DNA from: DATDCV01 sp036524155
GTDB lineage: Bacteria; Verrucomicrobiota; Verrucomicrobiia; Limisphaerales; UBA8199
Direction: 5' to 3'
Assembly (NCBI GenBank): GCA_036524155.1
Contig: DATDCV010000675.1
Span: forward strand, 1-6,639
Length of the DNA stretch: 6,639 nt
Below are positions 1 through 6,101 of this stretch, one piece after another; the stretch's first letter is position 1; each line of letters opens with the position of its first letter. Both the position numbers and the translations under genes were made by a program. The notes under the pieces were generated by a model, which saw only the letters and a program-made list of their open reading frames with translations, was not told the DNA's origin and did not search any database.

Positions 1-513
1 GATGGTCAAGCGTTGCACGGCCTTCAGGACGGTGTTTACCGGTTCGAGCATCGCGGCTTCAGCGAATGAGTTCTTTGCGGGGATCTTCACCACCCCGGGC
101 AGGACAAAGGGCATCACGCGGACGTATTCGGCGTAGCCTCCGCCTGCGGGTTCGAAGCCGGCGGTAATGCCGGTACGTTTGTAATGCGCGCACTGGGCGA
201 ATGCCCGATGACGGCAGGCATGGCATTTCAGGCAGGGAACGTGGTGGTGCAGGGCGACACGCTCGCCCGGCTTGAATCCCCTCACTTTGGCGCCCACCCG
301 CACAATGGTCCCGGAAGTCTCGTGTCCGAAGATTCTGGGCGGGGGCACGGTTCCGTACAGGATCTTTTTGATGTCGGTGGGACAAACACCGCAGACGGCG
401 ACTTTCACCAGCAACTCATCGGACCGAATCGCGGGGACGGGAACGGTTTCGAGCCGCAAGTCGTCGGGACCGCGATACACCGCTGCCCGCATCGTTTTAG
501 GGATGTCAAACAC
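1..513 (-). CDS. Zinc-dependent alcohol/polyol dehydrogenase, MDR family (partial, C-terminus off the left edge)
   Basis: This reading frame enters from the left edge on the minus strand, so only the N-terminal 171 codons are present (the family is usually about 340-380 residues). The protein is an NAD(P)-dependent medium-chain dehydrogenase. Catalytic-zinc motifs are visible: C41-G-V-C-P-T-D47 and G63-H64-E65. The four structural-zinc cysteines C94, C97, C100 and C108 are all present within the HHHVPCLKCHAC stretch. The nucleotide-binding Rossmann half lies beyond the window. An in-frame TAA four codons upstream limits the start to GTG at 513 or ATG at 492. GTG gives an N-terminus MFDIPKTMRAAVYRG, which I prefer because related proteins often carry residues before the MRAAVY strand; neither start has a good Shine-Dalgarno. 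A dispersed-type repeat ends about 12 bp upstream of the GTG. Substrate cannot be assigned; sorbitol/threonine-type or other alcohols are all possible. Confidence 0.88.
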   Translation of the reverse strand, partial: MFDIPKTMRAAVYRGPDDLRLETVPVPAIRSDELLVKVAVCGVCPTDIKKILYGTVPPPRIFGHETSGTIVRVGAKVRGFKPGERVALHHHVPCLKCHACRHRAFAQCAHYKRTGITAGFEPAGGGYAEYVRVMPFVLPGVVKIPAKNSFAEAAMLEPVNTVLKAVQRLTI

Positions 514-524
514 GGCGGAAGGTT

Positions 525-557
525 AACCACGGATTACACTGATGGACACAGATTTTT
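525..557 (-). repeat. Degenerate GATnnACAC tandem repeat, dispersed-type
   Basis: On the plus strand the stretch reads as roughly 10-bp units: GATTACACT, GATGGACACA, GATTTTTCAG. It resembles the short 'ccacggattacac...gat' repeats found scattered between genes in many environmental bacterial genomes (recognised from memory, not searched). It sits immediately 5' of the dehydrogenase start, so it would be in that gene's leader or promoter region. Confidence 0.5.
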
Positions 558-745
558 CAGGGACCATGTCTTACAACCTTTGGCCAGTGACGAGATCGGT
601 ACGGCGCGCGTCGACGTTCAGCATCGAGGACTGCCAACGCTGAGTGCCAGGCACGCAGGGATGGGGCTCCTATGCATGAACCGTTCGACGAGGCCGCCCC
701 TCTATGAGCGTCGTTGCCGACATCGACCGGGCCTCCTCTCCCCAG

Positions 746-770
746 CCCTCTCCTCCAGAGGAGGAGAGGG
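746..770. repeat. Perfect CT/GA-rich hairpin (11-bp stem, 3-nt loop)
   Basis: CCCTCTCCTCC at 746-756 is exactly complementary to GGAGGAGAGGG at 760-770, with AGA as loop. A second polypyrimidine block, CCTCCTCTCCCC (732-743), precedes it and could pair as an alternative. There is no T-tract on either side, so a simple intrinsic terminator is not supported. It resembles a dispersed intergenic palindrome family. It lies downstream of the pseudouridine synthase gene and upstream of the dehydrogenase gene. Confidence 0.6.
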
Positions 771-948
771 AGATCCCGCCCGCCCGTCACACGGGTTCAG
801 GAGCGCAAAGCGCGGGATTCTTGTCTCGGCGAATTCTCTCCCAGGGGCTCCCTGCAAATCGGCGAAACGGCGAGAGACGGACGCCGCCGCATACTGCATT
901 GGACTCAAGCTGCCCCTCTGAGGGCTCCGTCGCGCCTTACCCTGTCCC

Positions 949-1725
949 TCAGGGAGCGGAGGGAAGCCCGTTCGCGAAAGTGGAGAACCGGGCTTCAGGC
1001 TTCGCCCGAAATAACAAAGGCCGGCCACGCCAGGTGAAAGTCACTTGAGAGGCGTGCAAGGCGTGGTAGGGAAGAATCAAACGCCGGCGCTGGTCGGCGG
1101 TGAGGCGATCCTCTACCAAAGCCAGGTAAAGGTCCTCGTCTCCGCCGTAGAGCTTGTCGCCGACAATCGGATGGCCAAGGTGTGCCAGGTGGATGCGGAT
1201 CTGGTGTTTCCGTCCCGTTCGGGGAATGACATTCAGCAGGGAGAAGGGCTGATCCGCAGTTGTGGGGATTGCGGAAGCCGGATTGGCAAAAGCTGCGAGG
1301 GATCTCTCAAAGCGGCTTTGCACCTGAAACTCAGTAAAGGCTTCCGCGCCATCGGCGCGCACGCGGTCCTTGATGGCGACGCGACTCCGTTCATCCTTGC
1401 CCAGAGGGGCGCTGATAACTCCGCGATCGTCCCGAACATGGCCGTGGACAATCGCCAGGTACTCCTTTTGAACTTCGCGCCGTTCCCAAAGGCGCCGCAG
1501 CTCCCGCGCCGCGTCCCGCGTCTTGGCGACGAGCGTCACCCCGCTGGTTTCGCGATCCAGGCGGTTGACCAACTGCGGGTGGGAATCCGGGCCAAGGTAG
1601 AGTCGGGCACGGCTGATGAGGCTGGAATACTCGTCAGTTTTTGTAGGATGACACACGAGGCCCGCCGGTTTGTTGATGACCAGCAGGTCGGAGTCCTCGC
1701 TAATGACCTCAAACAAGTCCGACAC
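949..1725 (-). CDS. RluA-family RNA pseudouridine synthase
   Basis: The 258-residue protein should convert specific uridines in rRNA or tRNA to pseudouridine in the cytoplasm. The family landmarks are in order: NKPAGLVCHP (residues 18-27); the catalytic loop HPQLVNRLDRETSG (49-62) with catalytic Asp57; and the C-terminal motif TGRKHQIRIHLAHLGHPIVGDKLYG (170-194). There is no N-terminal S4 RNA-binding domain, so it is a catalytic-domain-only enzyme, near the size of E. coli TruC (about 260) and somewhat longer than RluA (about 219). Target site cannot be told apart (RluA, RluC/D, TruC types). The start is the GTG at 1725: an in-frame TGA lies 11 codons upstream with no other start in between, and AAGGTGG lies 6 nt before the GTG. 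Residues 140-162 (an Ala/Pro-rich stretch before the FSLLNV strand) look like a small loop insertion. The final dozen residues are Ser/Pro/Phe-rich and may border repeat DNA. Confidence 0.93.
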   Translation of the reverse strand: MSDLFEVISEDSDLLVINKPAGLVCHPTKTDEYSSLISRARLYLGPDSHPQLVNRLDRETSGVTLVAKTRDAARELRRLWERREVQKEYLAIVHGHVRDDRGVISAPLGKDERSRVAIKDRVRADGAEAFTEFQVQSRFERSLAAFANPASAIPTTADQPFSLLNVIPRTGRKHQIRIHLAHLGHPIVGDKLYGGDEDLYLALVEDRLTADQRRRLILPYHALHASQVTFTWRGRPLLFRAKPEARFSTFANGLPSAP

Positions 1726-1731
1726 TACCTG

Positions 1732-1738
1732 CCACCTT
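1732..1738 (-). promoter_or_regulatory. Ribosome binding site for the GTG start of the pseudouridine synthase
   Basis: AAGGTGG on the minus strand, 6 nt upstream of the GTG at 1725. Together with the upstream in-frame TGA it supports this non-ATG start. Confidence 0.55.
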
Positions 1739-1791
1739 TTCCCCTGCTGACCTCACACAACCGATCCATCGCGAAAGCCCGCTGTTTGCCC

Positions 1792-1819
1792 TTGATCGCG
1801 GGGGGGTGACACGCATAAT
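1792..1819 (+). promoter_or_regulatory. Candidate sigma70-type promoter for the ThuA gene
   Basis: TTGATC (1792-1797) and CATAAT (1814-1819) are separated by 16 bp, matching 4 of 6 and 5 of 6 consensus bases. Transcription would begin near 1826, leaving a leader of about 40 nt before the ATG at 1867. The spacer contains a run of seven G. It lies in the divergent gap between the minus- and plus-strand genes, where a promoter is expected. No comparably clear promoter is seen for the minus-strand gene. Confidence 0.4.
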
Positions 1820-1866
1820 CCGGTATGGGCGTCAGGCCCAGGATTTCGACCAAACCAGTTTGCAGC

Positions 1867-2655
1867 ATGAAGATTTGCAGGTTTTTCATTTTCGTCATTG
1901 CGATCGCCGCGACGATTGGCCTGTCCGCTTTCGCCAGCCCGGAGCCGCGCGTGCTGGTCTACACGAAGAACCAAATCGGCACCAATCTCTATGTCCATGA
2001 TAACATTGCCGCATGCGCCGAGGCGATTAAGAAGCTTGGAGCAGACAATGGGTTTGCAGTTGAGGTTTCGAACGACCCCGCGGACTTTACGGATGAGAAC
2101 CTGAAGAAATACCGGGCGATTGTCTTTGACAATACCAACAACGAGATTCTGGAGACGGAGGAACAAAAGACGGCGCTCCAACGTTACATCCGCGGCGGGG
2201 GCGGGTTTGTCGGGCTCCACTCCGCCTCAGGGTCGATGCGCAAGTGGCCGTGGTTCTGGTCGATGCTCGGGGGCAAGTTCGTGCGGCATCCGAAAATGCA
2301 GGCATTCACGGTCAAATTGAAAGACCGAACGGATATTTCGACGGCGCACCTGCCGGAGACCTTTCAATGGACGGATGAGTTTTATTACGTCGACAACATG
2401 CCCGAGGGATTGCACGTGCTGCTGGCGGGCGACCTTACGACCTTGGACGATCCGGGCAAAGCTAAGTATCCCGGCACGAGGTTTGGGGACGAGTTTCCAC
2501 TGGCGTGGCGGCATGAATTTGAGGGCGGGCGAGCCTGGTACACGGCGCTCGGCCATAGGAAGGAACATTATTCGGACCCGAGGCTGACGAAGCATATCCT
2601 GGGAGGGATACTGTGGGCGATGCGGGTGGAGAGCGTTGAGGCGTTGAGGCGGTGA
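1867..2655 (+). CDS. Secreted ThuA-domain protein (class I glutamine amidotransferase-like fold)
   Basis: The 262-residue protein carries an N-terminal Sec signal peptide: basic start MKICR, hydrophobic FFIFVIAIAATIGL, and a likely AFA cleavage after residue 23. The mature part begins with a beta strand (PRVLVYTK) and shows ThuA-family features: the RYIRGGGGFVGLHSASG turn (106-122), where a class I amidotransferase would have its nucleophile elbow, and ALGHRKEHYSD near the C-terminus (227-237). There is no cysteine at the elbow, so classical amidotransferase chemistry is not expected. ThuA of rhizobia takes part with the Gfo/Idh protein ThuB in trehalose use by a 3-keto-sugar route; a role in keto-sugar handling outside the cytoplasm is inferred from that and from the two oxidoreductase genes downstream. 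An in-frame ATG at 1825 is possible, but only the ATG at 1867 puts the signal peptide at the N-terminus. The last six codons and the stop are made of 8-bp repeat units. Confidence 0.86.
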   Translation: MKICRFFIFVIAIAATIGLSAFASPEPRVLVYTKNQIGTNLYVHDNIAACAEAIKKLGADNGFAVEVSNDPADFTDENLKKYRAIVFDNTNNEILETEEQKTALQRYIRGGGGFVGLHSASGSMRKWPWFWSMLGGKFVRHPKMQAFTVKLKDRTDISTAHLPETFQWTDEFYYVDNMPEGLHVLLAGDLTTLDDPGKAKYPGTRFGDEFPLAWRHEFEGGRAWYTALGHRKEHYSDPRLTKHILGGILWAMRVESVEALRR

Positions 2656-2769
2656 GGCGTTAAAACGTTAAAACGTTAAAACGTTAAAACCTTAAACGTT
2701 GAAACGTTGAAGCGTTGAAGCGTTGAAGCGTGAAGGCGGTGAAGCGATGAAGGGTTGAAGCGATGGAAG
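2635..2769. repeat. 8-bp tandem repeat array, about 17 units (GTTGAAGC/GTTAAAAC/GTTGAGGC)
   Basis: Units run head to tail with an 8-bp period: two GTTGAGGC then GGTGAGGC, four identical GTTAAAAC, one 7-bp variant CTTAAAC, GTTGAAAC, three GTTGAAGC, then degenerate units (GTGAAGGC, GGTGAAGC, GATGAAGG, GTTGAAGC, GATGGAAG). Variants are grouped by type, which suggests growth by local duplication. There are no unique spacers, so it is not a CRISPR array. The array starts inside the ThuA gene and fills most of the gap to the next gene. Similar GTTGAAACGTT-type repeats are common between genes in verrucomicrobial genomes (recognised from memory). Confidence 0.9.
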
Positions 2770-2850
2770 GTTGCAGTGGCGGGGAGTTTGGCTTGTTCCG
2801 CTGCTACTCCGGTAGTCAGCCCTCGATTGCTGGACGGTGATGAAAATTTT

Positions 2851-4248
2851 ATGAAAACGAACTTGCAGGTATCACGACGGCAGTTTCTGAAATTCTCGGC
2901 GGCTGGAGCAGCGGGGGTGGTGGGCTTGCCGACAATCGTCCCCTGTTCGGTGTTCGGGCAGGGCGCGCCCGGGAGCAAGATCCAGATTGGGCAAATCGGA
3001 TGCGGACGAATTGCCAACGAAATGGACTTGCCCGGGATCCTGAAGCACGACATCGCACGGGTGGTGGCGGTTTGCGACCTGGATTCGAAACGCCTCGCTC
3101 GAGCAAAAGAACGCGTGGAGAAGTTCTATGCCGGGAAAGGCGCGACGGTCGAGGTCAAGGGTTTCGGCGATTACCGCGAGTTGCTGAAGAGCGGCGGGAT
3201 CGATGCCGTCGCGATCAGCACTCCGGACCATTGGCATGCGGAGCCGATCATCGCCGCGGCGCTGGTCGGCAAAGATATTTATGTGCAGAAACCGCTGTCG
3301 ATGACCCTGGCGGAAGGTCGGTTGGTAAGCGATATCGTCCGTGAGAAGAAGCGCGTGTTTCAGATCGGCAGCCAGCAACGGTCAGATGGACCCTGGCCGC
3401 AGTTTCGGCGCGGCGTTGAGTTGGTGCGCAACGGCCGGATTGGGAAACTGCAGACGGTCCGGATTGGGCTGCCGACAGATCCCTCGGGCGAGGAGGAACC
3501 CGAGATGCCCGTGCCGCCCAACCTGAATTACGACATGTGGCTAGGCTGCACGCCGGTGGTGCCTTATACCGAAAAGCGCGTGCACCCGCAGAACAGCATC
3601 ACGGATCGGCCGGGTTGGCTGCGGATTGAGTCCTATTGCCTGGGAATGATCACGGGCTGGGGCTCGCATCACCTCGATATTGCCCACTGGGGCATGGACA
3701 CCGAATTGACCGGCCCGGTCGAAGCGGAAGCCAGGGCGCAGTTCCCCAAAAGAGGCTTGTGGAATGTGCACGGGACGTATCACATCGAAATGAAGTATGC
3801 GAATGGCGTCACGATGGTCATCGATGACAAATTCCCCAACGGCGTGAGGTTCGAGGGGACGAAGGGTTGGATTTTTGTCAGCCGCGGCCCGGCCACAGTG
3901 ACGGCGAGCGATCCATCGACTGGCACGGGTAAGGCTTTTGCGGCCAGCGACCCGAAGATTCTGGAGTCAAAGATCGGGCCCAATGAAATTCACCTGCACG
4001 CCAGCAAAGACCACCACCTGGACTGGCTGCAGAGCATCAAGAGCCGCCAGCCGTGTGCAACTTCGCCGGAGCAGGCTCATCGTTCCACCAGCGCGTGCGA
4101 GATCGCCTGGATCACTATGAAGCTAGGACGCAAGATCCGCTGGGACCCGGTCAAGGAAGAGTTCCCGGGGGACGCGGAGGCGAACGCACTGCGGTCGAGG
4201 CCCCAGCGGGCACCGTATGGGACCAGCGCCGTGGTGGGCAAGGCGTGA
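2851..4248 (+). CDS. Tat-exported Gfo/Idh/MocA family oxidoreductase
   Basis: The 465-residue protein is a predicted NAD(P)-dependent sugar or polyol oxidoreductase exported folded by the Tat pathway. The signal SRRQFLK (residues 8-14) matches the twin-arginine consensus exactly and is followed by an Ala/Gly/Val-rich hydrophobic segment (15-30). The Rossmann fold starts at about residue 43, with G50-C-G-R-I-A55 as the nucleotide-binding turn and VAVCDLD (72-78) ending the second strand. The family Lys motif appears as YVQKPLS (144-150, Lys147), with Gln where many members have Glu. The substrate-site motif GWGSHHLDIAHWGM spans 269-282. The tail (LGRKIRWDPVKEEF, then a SRPQRAPYG-like end) matches the bacterial C-terminal extension common in Planctomycetota/Verrucomicrobiota (probably the GFO_IDH_MocA_C2 type). 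The start at 2851 puts the Tat motif near the N-terminus; the frame stays open upstream to a TTG inside the repeat array, which would put over 30 unlikely residues in front. A weak GGTGA lies 10 nt before the ATG. Confidence 0.93.
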   Translation: MKTNLQVSRRQFLKFSAAGAAGVVGLPTIVPCSVFGQGAPGSKIQIGQIGCGRIANEMDLPGILKHDIARVVAVCDLDSKRLARAKERVEKFYAGKGATVEVKGFGDYRELLKSGGIDAVAISTPDHWHAEPIIAAALVGKDIYVQKPLSMTLAEGRLVSDIVREKKRVFQIGSQQRSDGPWPQFRRGVELVRNGRIGKLQTVRIGLPTDPSGEEEPEMPVPPNLNYDMWLGCTPVVPYTEKRVHPQNSITDRPGWLRIESYCLGMITGWGSHHLDIAHWGMDTELTGPVEAEARAQFPKRGLWNVHGTYHIEMKYANGVTMVIDDKFPNGVRFEGTKGWIFVSRGPATVTASDPSTGTGKAFAASDPKILESKIGPNEIHLHASKDHHLDWLQSIKSRQPCATSPEQAHRSTSACEIAWITMKLGRKIRWDPVKEEFPGDAEANALRSRPQRAPYGTSAVVGKA

Positions 4249-4305
4249 CGGACCGGGCGTGGCCGGGAAGGCGTGACTGGAAACTCGAACGACACCGGAC
4301 GAGAG

Positions 4306-4362
4306 AAAATCCGAAGGCCGAAATCCGAAATCCGAAAGAAATCCGAAGTCCGAGATCCGAAG
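4306..4362 (+). repeat. TCCGAAA-type short repeat cluster (left copy)
   Basis: The stretch is built from variants of ATCCGAA/GTCCGAG units, partly in tandem (for example CCGAAATCCGAAATCCGAAA). A 23-bp core at 4324-4346 recurs in inverted orientation at 4588-4610 without mismatch. It lies in the 212-bp gap between the two oxidoreductase genes. When translated such repeats give ISDFGF-like peptides, a frequent artefact in databases. Confidence 0.85.
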
Positions 4363-4449
4363 CAGAATGCGTGTGCGTTTCCGGTTTGTTGGTCCTGATT
4401 CGTCTGCGACGGAACTGCCGGGCTGCCAACGAACGGGACGATTGAAGAC

Positions 4450-4454
4450 AAGGA
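4450..4454 (+). promoter_or_regulatory. Shine-Dalgarno AAGGA before the ATG at 4461
   Basis: AAGGA is followed by 6 nt and then ATG. It is the best ribosome-binding site of the three in-frame ATG candidates for the downstream oxidoreductase and favours the longest form of that protein, even though that form has an unusual N-terminus. Confidence 0.5.
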
Positions 4455-4460
4455 AATCAG

Positions 4461-5981
4461 ATGGCGACAGGACGCATTTGGGGCGAGACAATGCTTAGGA
4501 ATATCCCATGCATAGGGCCGCCCCTAACTTTTTGGGCTGAGGATACCGCTCATAGACGCGGGCGGGAATGTTTTCGGATTTCGGCCATCGGATTTCTTTC
4601 GGATTTCGGAATTCGGGTTTCGGGTTTCATCTTGTTGGCTTGCTTCATGAACCTGGCACCTTACACGACTTCCAAGGGAGCCGAACCCATCCGCCTGCTT
4701 ACTCTGGACCCAGGCCACTTTCACGCGGCGCTGGTGCAGAAGTTCATGTACCCGCAGGTGAACCCGGTGGTGCGCGTGTATGCGCCGGAGGGGCCGGATC
4801 TAGAATCTCATTTAAAGATGGTGGGAAGCTTCAACACTCGCGCAGAAAACCCGACGCGCTGGGAGGAGAAAGTTTACACGGGCCCGGATTTTCTGGGCCG
4901 GATGCTGCGAGAGAAAGCCGGGAATGTCGTGGTGCTGGCCGGCAACAACACGCGCAAGACGGAATATATCCACGCGTGTATCAAGGCCGGTTTCGACGTG
5001 CTGGCGGACAAACCGATGGCGATCACACCTGCCCAGTTCGGACTGCTTCGGAAAGCATTTGCGGCGGCGGCAAAGAAGAAACTGGTTTTGTACGACATCA
5101 TGACAGAGCGGTATGAGATTACTGCGATCTTGCAGAAGGAACTGGCTGCGAGTCCCGAGGTATTCGGGGCATTGGAGAAGGGGACGCCTGACCAGCCGGC
5201 AGTCGAGATGGAAAGCGTTCACCACTTTTTCAAAGAGGTCGCCGGCAAGCCGCTCATCCGACCCGCCTGGTTTTTCGATGTCCGGCAGGAAGGCGAGGCG
5301 ATACCCGATGTCGGAACCCATTTGATCGACCTGGTGCAGTGGGAATGTTTCCCGGATCGGGCGCTGGATTGGAAGAAAGATGTCAAGGTTGCCAAGGCGC
5401 GGCGGTGGGCTACGAAGTTGACTGCGGCCGAGTTTCAGCACGCGACCGGCGTGGCGCGGTACCCTGATTTTCTGAAGAAGGATGTAACACCGGACGGCTG
5501 CCTCCAGGTATTTGGCAACGGCGAGGTTTCGTATGCTTTGTGCGGCACGCAGGTGAGAGTCAGGACACTCTGGAATTACGAAGCCCCGGCTGGCGCGGGA
5601 GACACGTTTTTCTCCGTGATGCGCGGCACGCGGGCGACCCTCAGTATCAAGCAGGGCAAAGAGCAGCAGTATCGGCCGAAGCTCTATGTCGAGTCCAAGG
5701 CGGGATCCTCTGCCCCGGAATTTGAACGGGTGCTTCGCCAGGCCATCGAGCGATCAAGCGCGAAATGGCCCGGCATCACGTTGCAGGCGTCAGGCAATCT
5801 CTGGGAAGTCGTCGTGCCGGAGAAATATCAGGTTGGCCATGAAGCGCACTTCGCGCAGGTGACGGAGAGGTATCTGCAGTATGTCGCCGAGAGGAAGATG
5901 CCAGCTTGGGAAGTGCCCAACATGCTGGCGAAGTATTATACGACCACGGAGGCATACCGGCTGAGCCATAAAACCCCGTAG
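4461..5981 (+). CDS. Gfo/Idh/MocA-type oxidoreductase with putative-oxidoreductase C-terminal domain; N-terminus unusual
   Basis: From about residue 75 the protein matches a Gfo/Idh-related family often found in Bacteroidota and Verrucomicrobiota with a 'putative oxidoreductase C-terminal' domain (Oxidoreduct_C type). Landmarks are PIRLLTLDPGHFHAALVQ (76-93, in place of the usual glycine-rich GxGxxG turn), VVVLAGNN (156-163), the Lys motif LADKPMA (181-187, Lys184), and PDVGTHLIDLVQW (282-294) as the probable substrate-site His/Asp segment. Dehydrogenase action on a sugar or derivative is inferred. In-frame ATGs are at 4461 (good AAGGA site), 4491 and 4647. From 4461 the product has 506 residues, with a first stretch of about 74 partly encoded by an inverted TCCGAAA-type repeat. 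A hydrophobic segment VSGFILLACFMNLA (53-66), then SKGAE, could be an export signal with an overlong n-region; LLAC resembles a lipobox but a nearby Arg breaks the pattern. Start at 4647 would remove most of that signal. The conserved body is secure; the start is not. Confidence 0.88.
   Translation: MATGRIWGETMLRNIPCIGPPLTFWAEDTAHRRGRECFRISAIGFLSDFGIRVSGFILLACFMNLAPYTTSKGAEPIRLLTLDPGHFHAALVQKFMYPQVNPVVRVYAPEGPDLESHLKMVGSFNTRAENPTRWEEKVYTGPDFLGRMLREKAGNVVVLAGNNTRKTEYIHACIKAGFDVLADKPMAITPAQFGLLRKAFAAAAKKKLVLYDIMTERYEITAILQKELAASPEVFGALEKGTPDQPAVEMESVHHFFKEVAGKPLIRPAWFFDVRQEGEAIPDVGTHLIDLVQWECFPDRALDWKKDVKVAKARRWATKLTAAEFQHATGVARYPDFLKKDVTPDGCLQVFGNGEVSYALCGTQVRVRTLWNYEAPAGAGDTFFSVMRGTRATLSIKQGKEQQYRPKLYVESKAGSSAPEFERVLRQAIERSSAKWPGITLQASGNLWEVVVPEKYQVGHEAHFAQVTERYLQYVAERKMPAWEVPNMLAKYYTTTEAYRLSHKTP
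4571..4628 (-). repeat. TCCGAAA-type short repeat cluster (right, inverted copy)
   Basis: On the plus strand this reads as TTTCGGATTTCGG-like units, the reverse complement of the cluster at 4306-4362; 4588-4610 is an exact inverted match to 4324-4346. It lies inside the 5' part of the second oxidoreductase ORF and encodes FRISAIGFLSDFGIRVSGF-like residues in that frame. Confidence 0.85.
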
Positions 5982-6041
5982 GGCGGACATCCTGCCTGGC
6001 GCCACTCCTCAACACCGTTGTTATCCGCACCGACAGAAGTC

Positions 6042-6101
6042 GCGCCGGGTGAGGGCACGCGGCCTACAAGGGACTGTAGGCCGCGTGCCCTCACGCGGCG
6101 C
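6042..6101. repeat. Long palindrome/hairpin (26 paired bp, one mismatch, 6-nt loop)
   Basis: The inner arms 6049-6068 and 6075-6094 are perfectly complementary over 20 bp around the loop AGGGAC. After one G-G mismatch (6048/6095) pairing resumes for 6 bp (GCGCCG/CGGCGC, 6042-6047 with 6096-6101). The arms are GC-rich and no T-tract follows on either strand, so it is more like a REP/MITE-type dispersed palindrome than a standard terminator, although it could stop or stabilise transcripts from the oxidoreductase gene ending at 5981. It fills the middle of the 191-bp gap before the membrane protein gene. Confidence 0.9.

Larger units (their letters stand above)
514..948. other. 435-bp gene-free gap with dispersed-type repeats
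   Basis: No convincing gene is seen between the two minus-strand genes. Several overlapping open frames exist on both strands, but they translate to low-complexity, Arg/Pro/Ser-rich peptides (for example PSPPLEERAGERR) that look like translated intergenic repeats, and none has a recognisable domain. Two distinct structures lie inside: a degenerate tandem repeat at 525-557 and a perfect hairpin at 746-770. The rest may be further repeat copies or decayed sequence; I cannot identify it. Confidence 0.6.

Noticed and set aside
184..921. Open frame of 245 codons on the plus strand
   Set aside because: Its first half is antisense to the zinc dehydrogenase and its second half runs through repeat DNA; no domain is recognisable.
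702..1048. Several overlapping ORFs of about 107-114 codons on both strands
   Set aside because: They translate to repeat-type peptides (PSPPLEERAGERR-like), overlap the pseudouridine synthase end, and conflict with one another.
1045..1809. Long open frame of 254 codons on the plus strand
   Set aside because: It lies antisense to the pseudouridine synthase, whose motifs are unmistakable; its own translation shows no family features, and long antisense frames are common at this GC content.
2635..2769. Tandem array as a possible CRISPR
   Set aside because: The units are 8 bp, contiguous and without unique spacers; no cas genes are present.
4240..4277. Direct repeat AAGGCGTGAC (4240-4249 and 4268-4277) around the stop of the Tat oxidoreductase
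   Set aside because: Only 10 bp, in GC-rich sequence; may be a small duplication but too short to support a feature.
4367..4501. Small plus-strand ORF of 44 codons between the oxidoreductases
   Set aside because: Arg-rich with no hydrophobic or domain signal, begins at the edge of a repeat, no Shine-Dalgarno, and overlaps the start of the next gene.
4568..5116. Plus-strand ORF of 182 codons beginning with MFSDFGHRISFGF
   Set aside because: It is an out-of-frame reading of the repeat and of the second oxidoreductase gene, whose conserved frame is clear.
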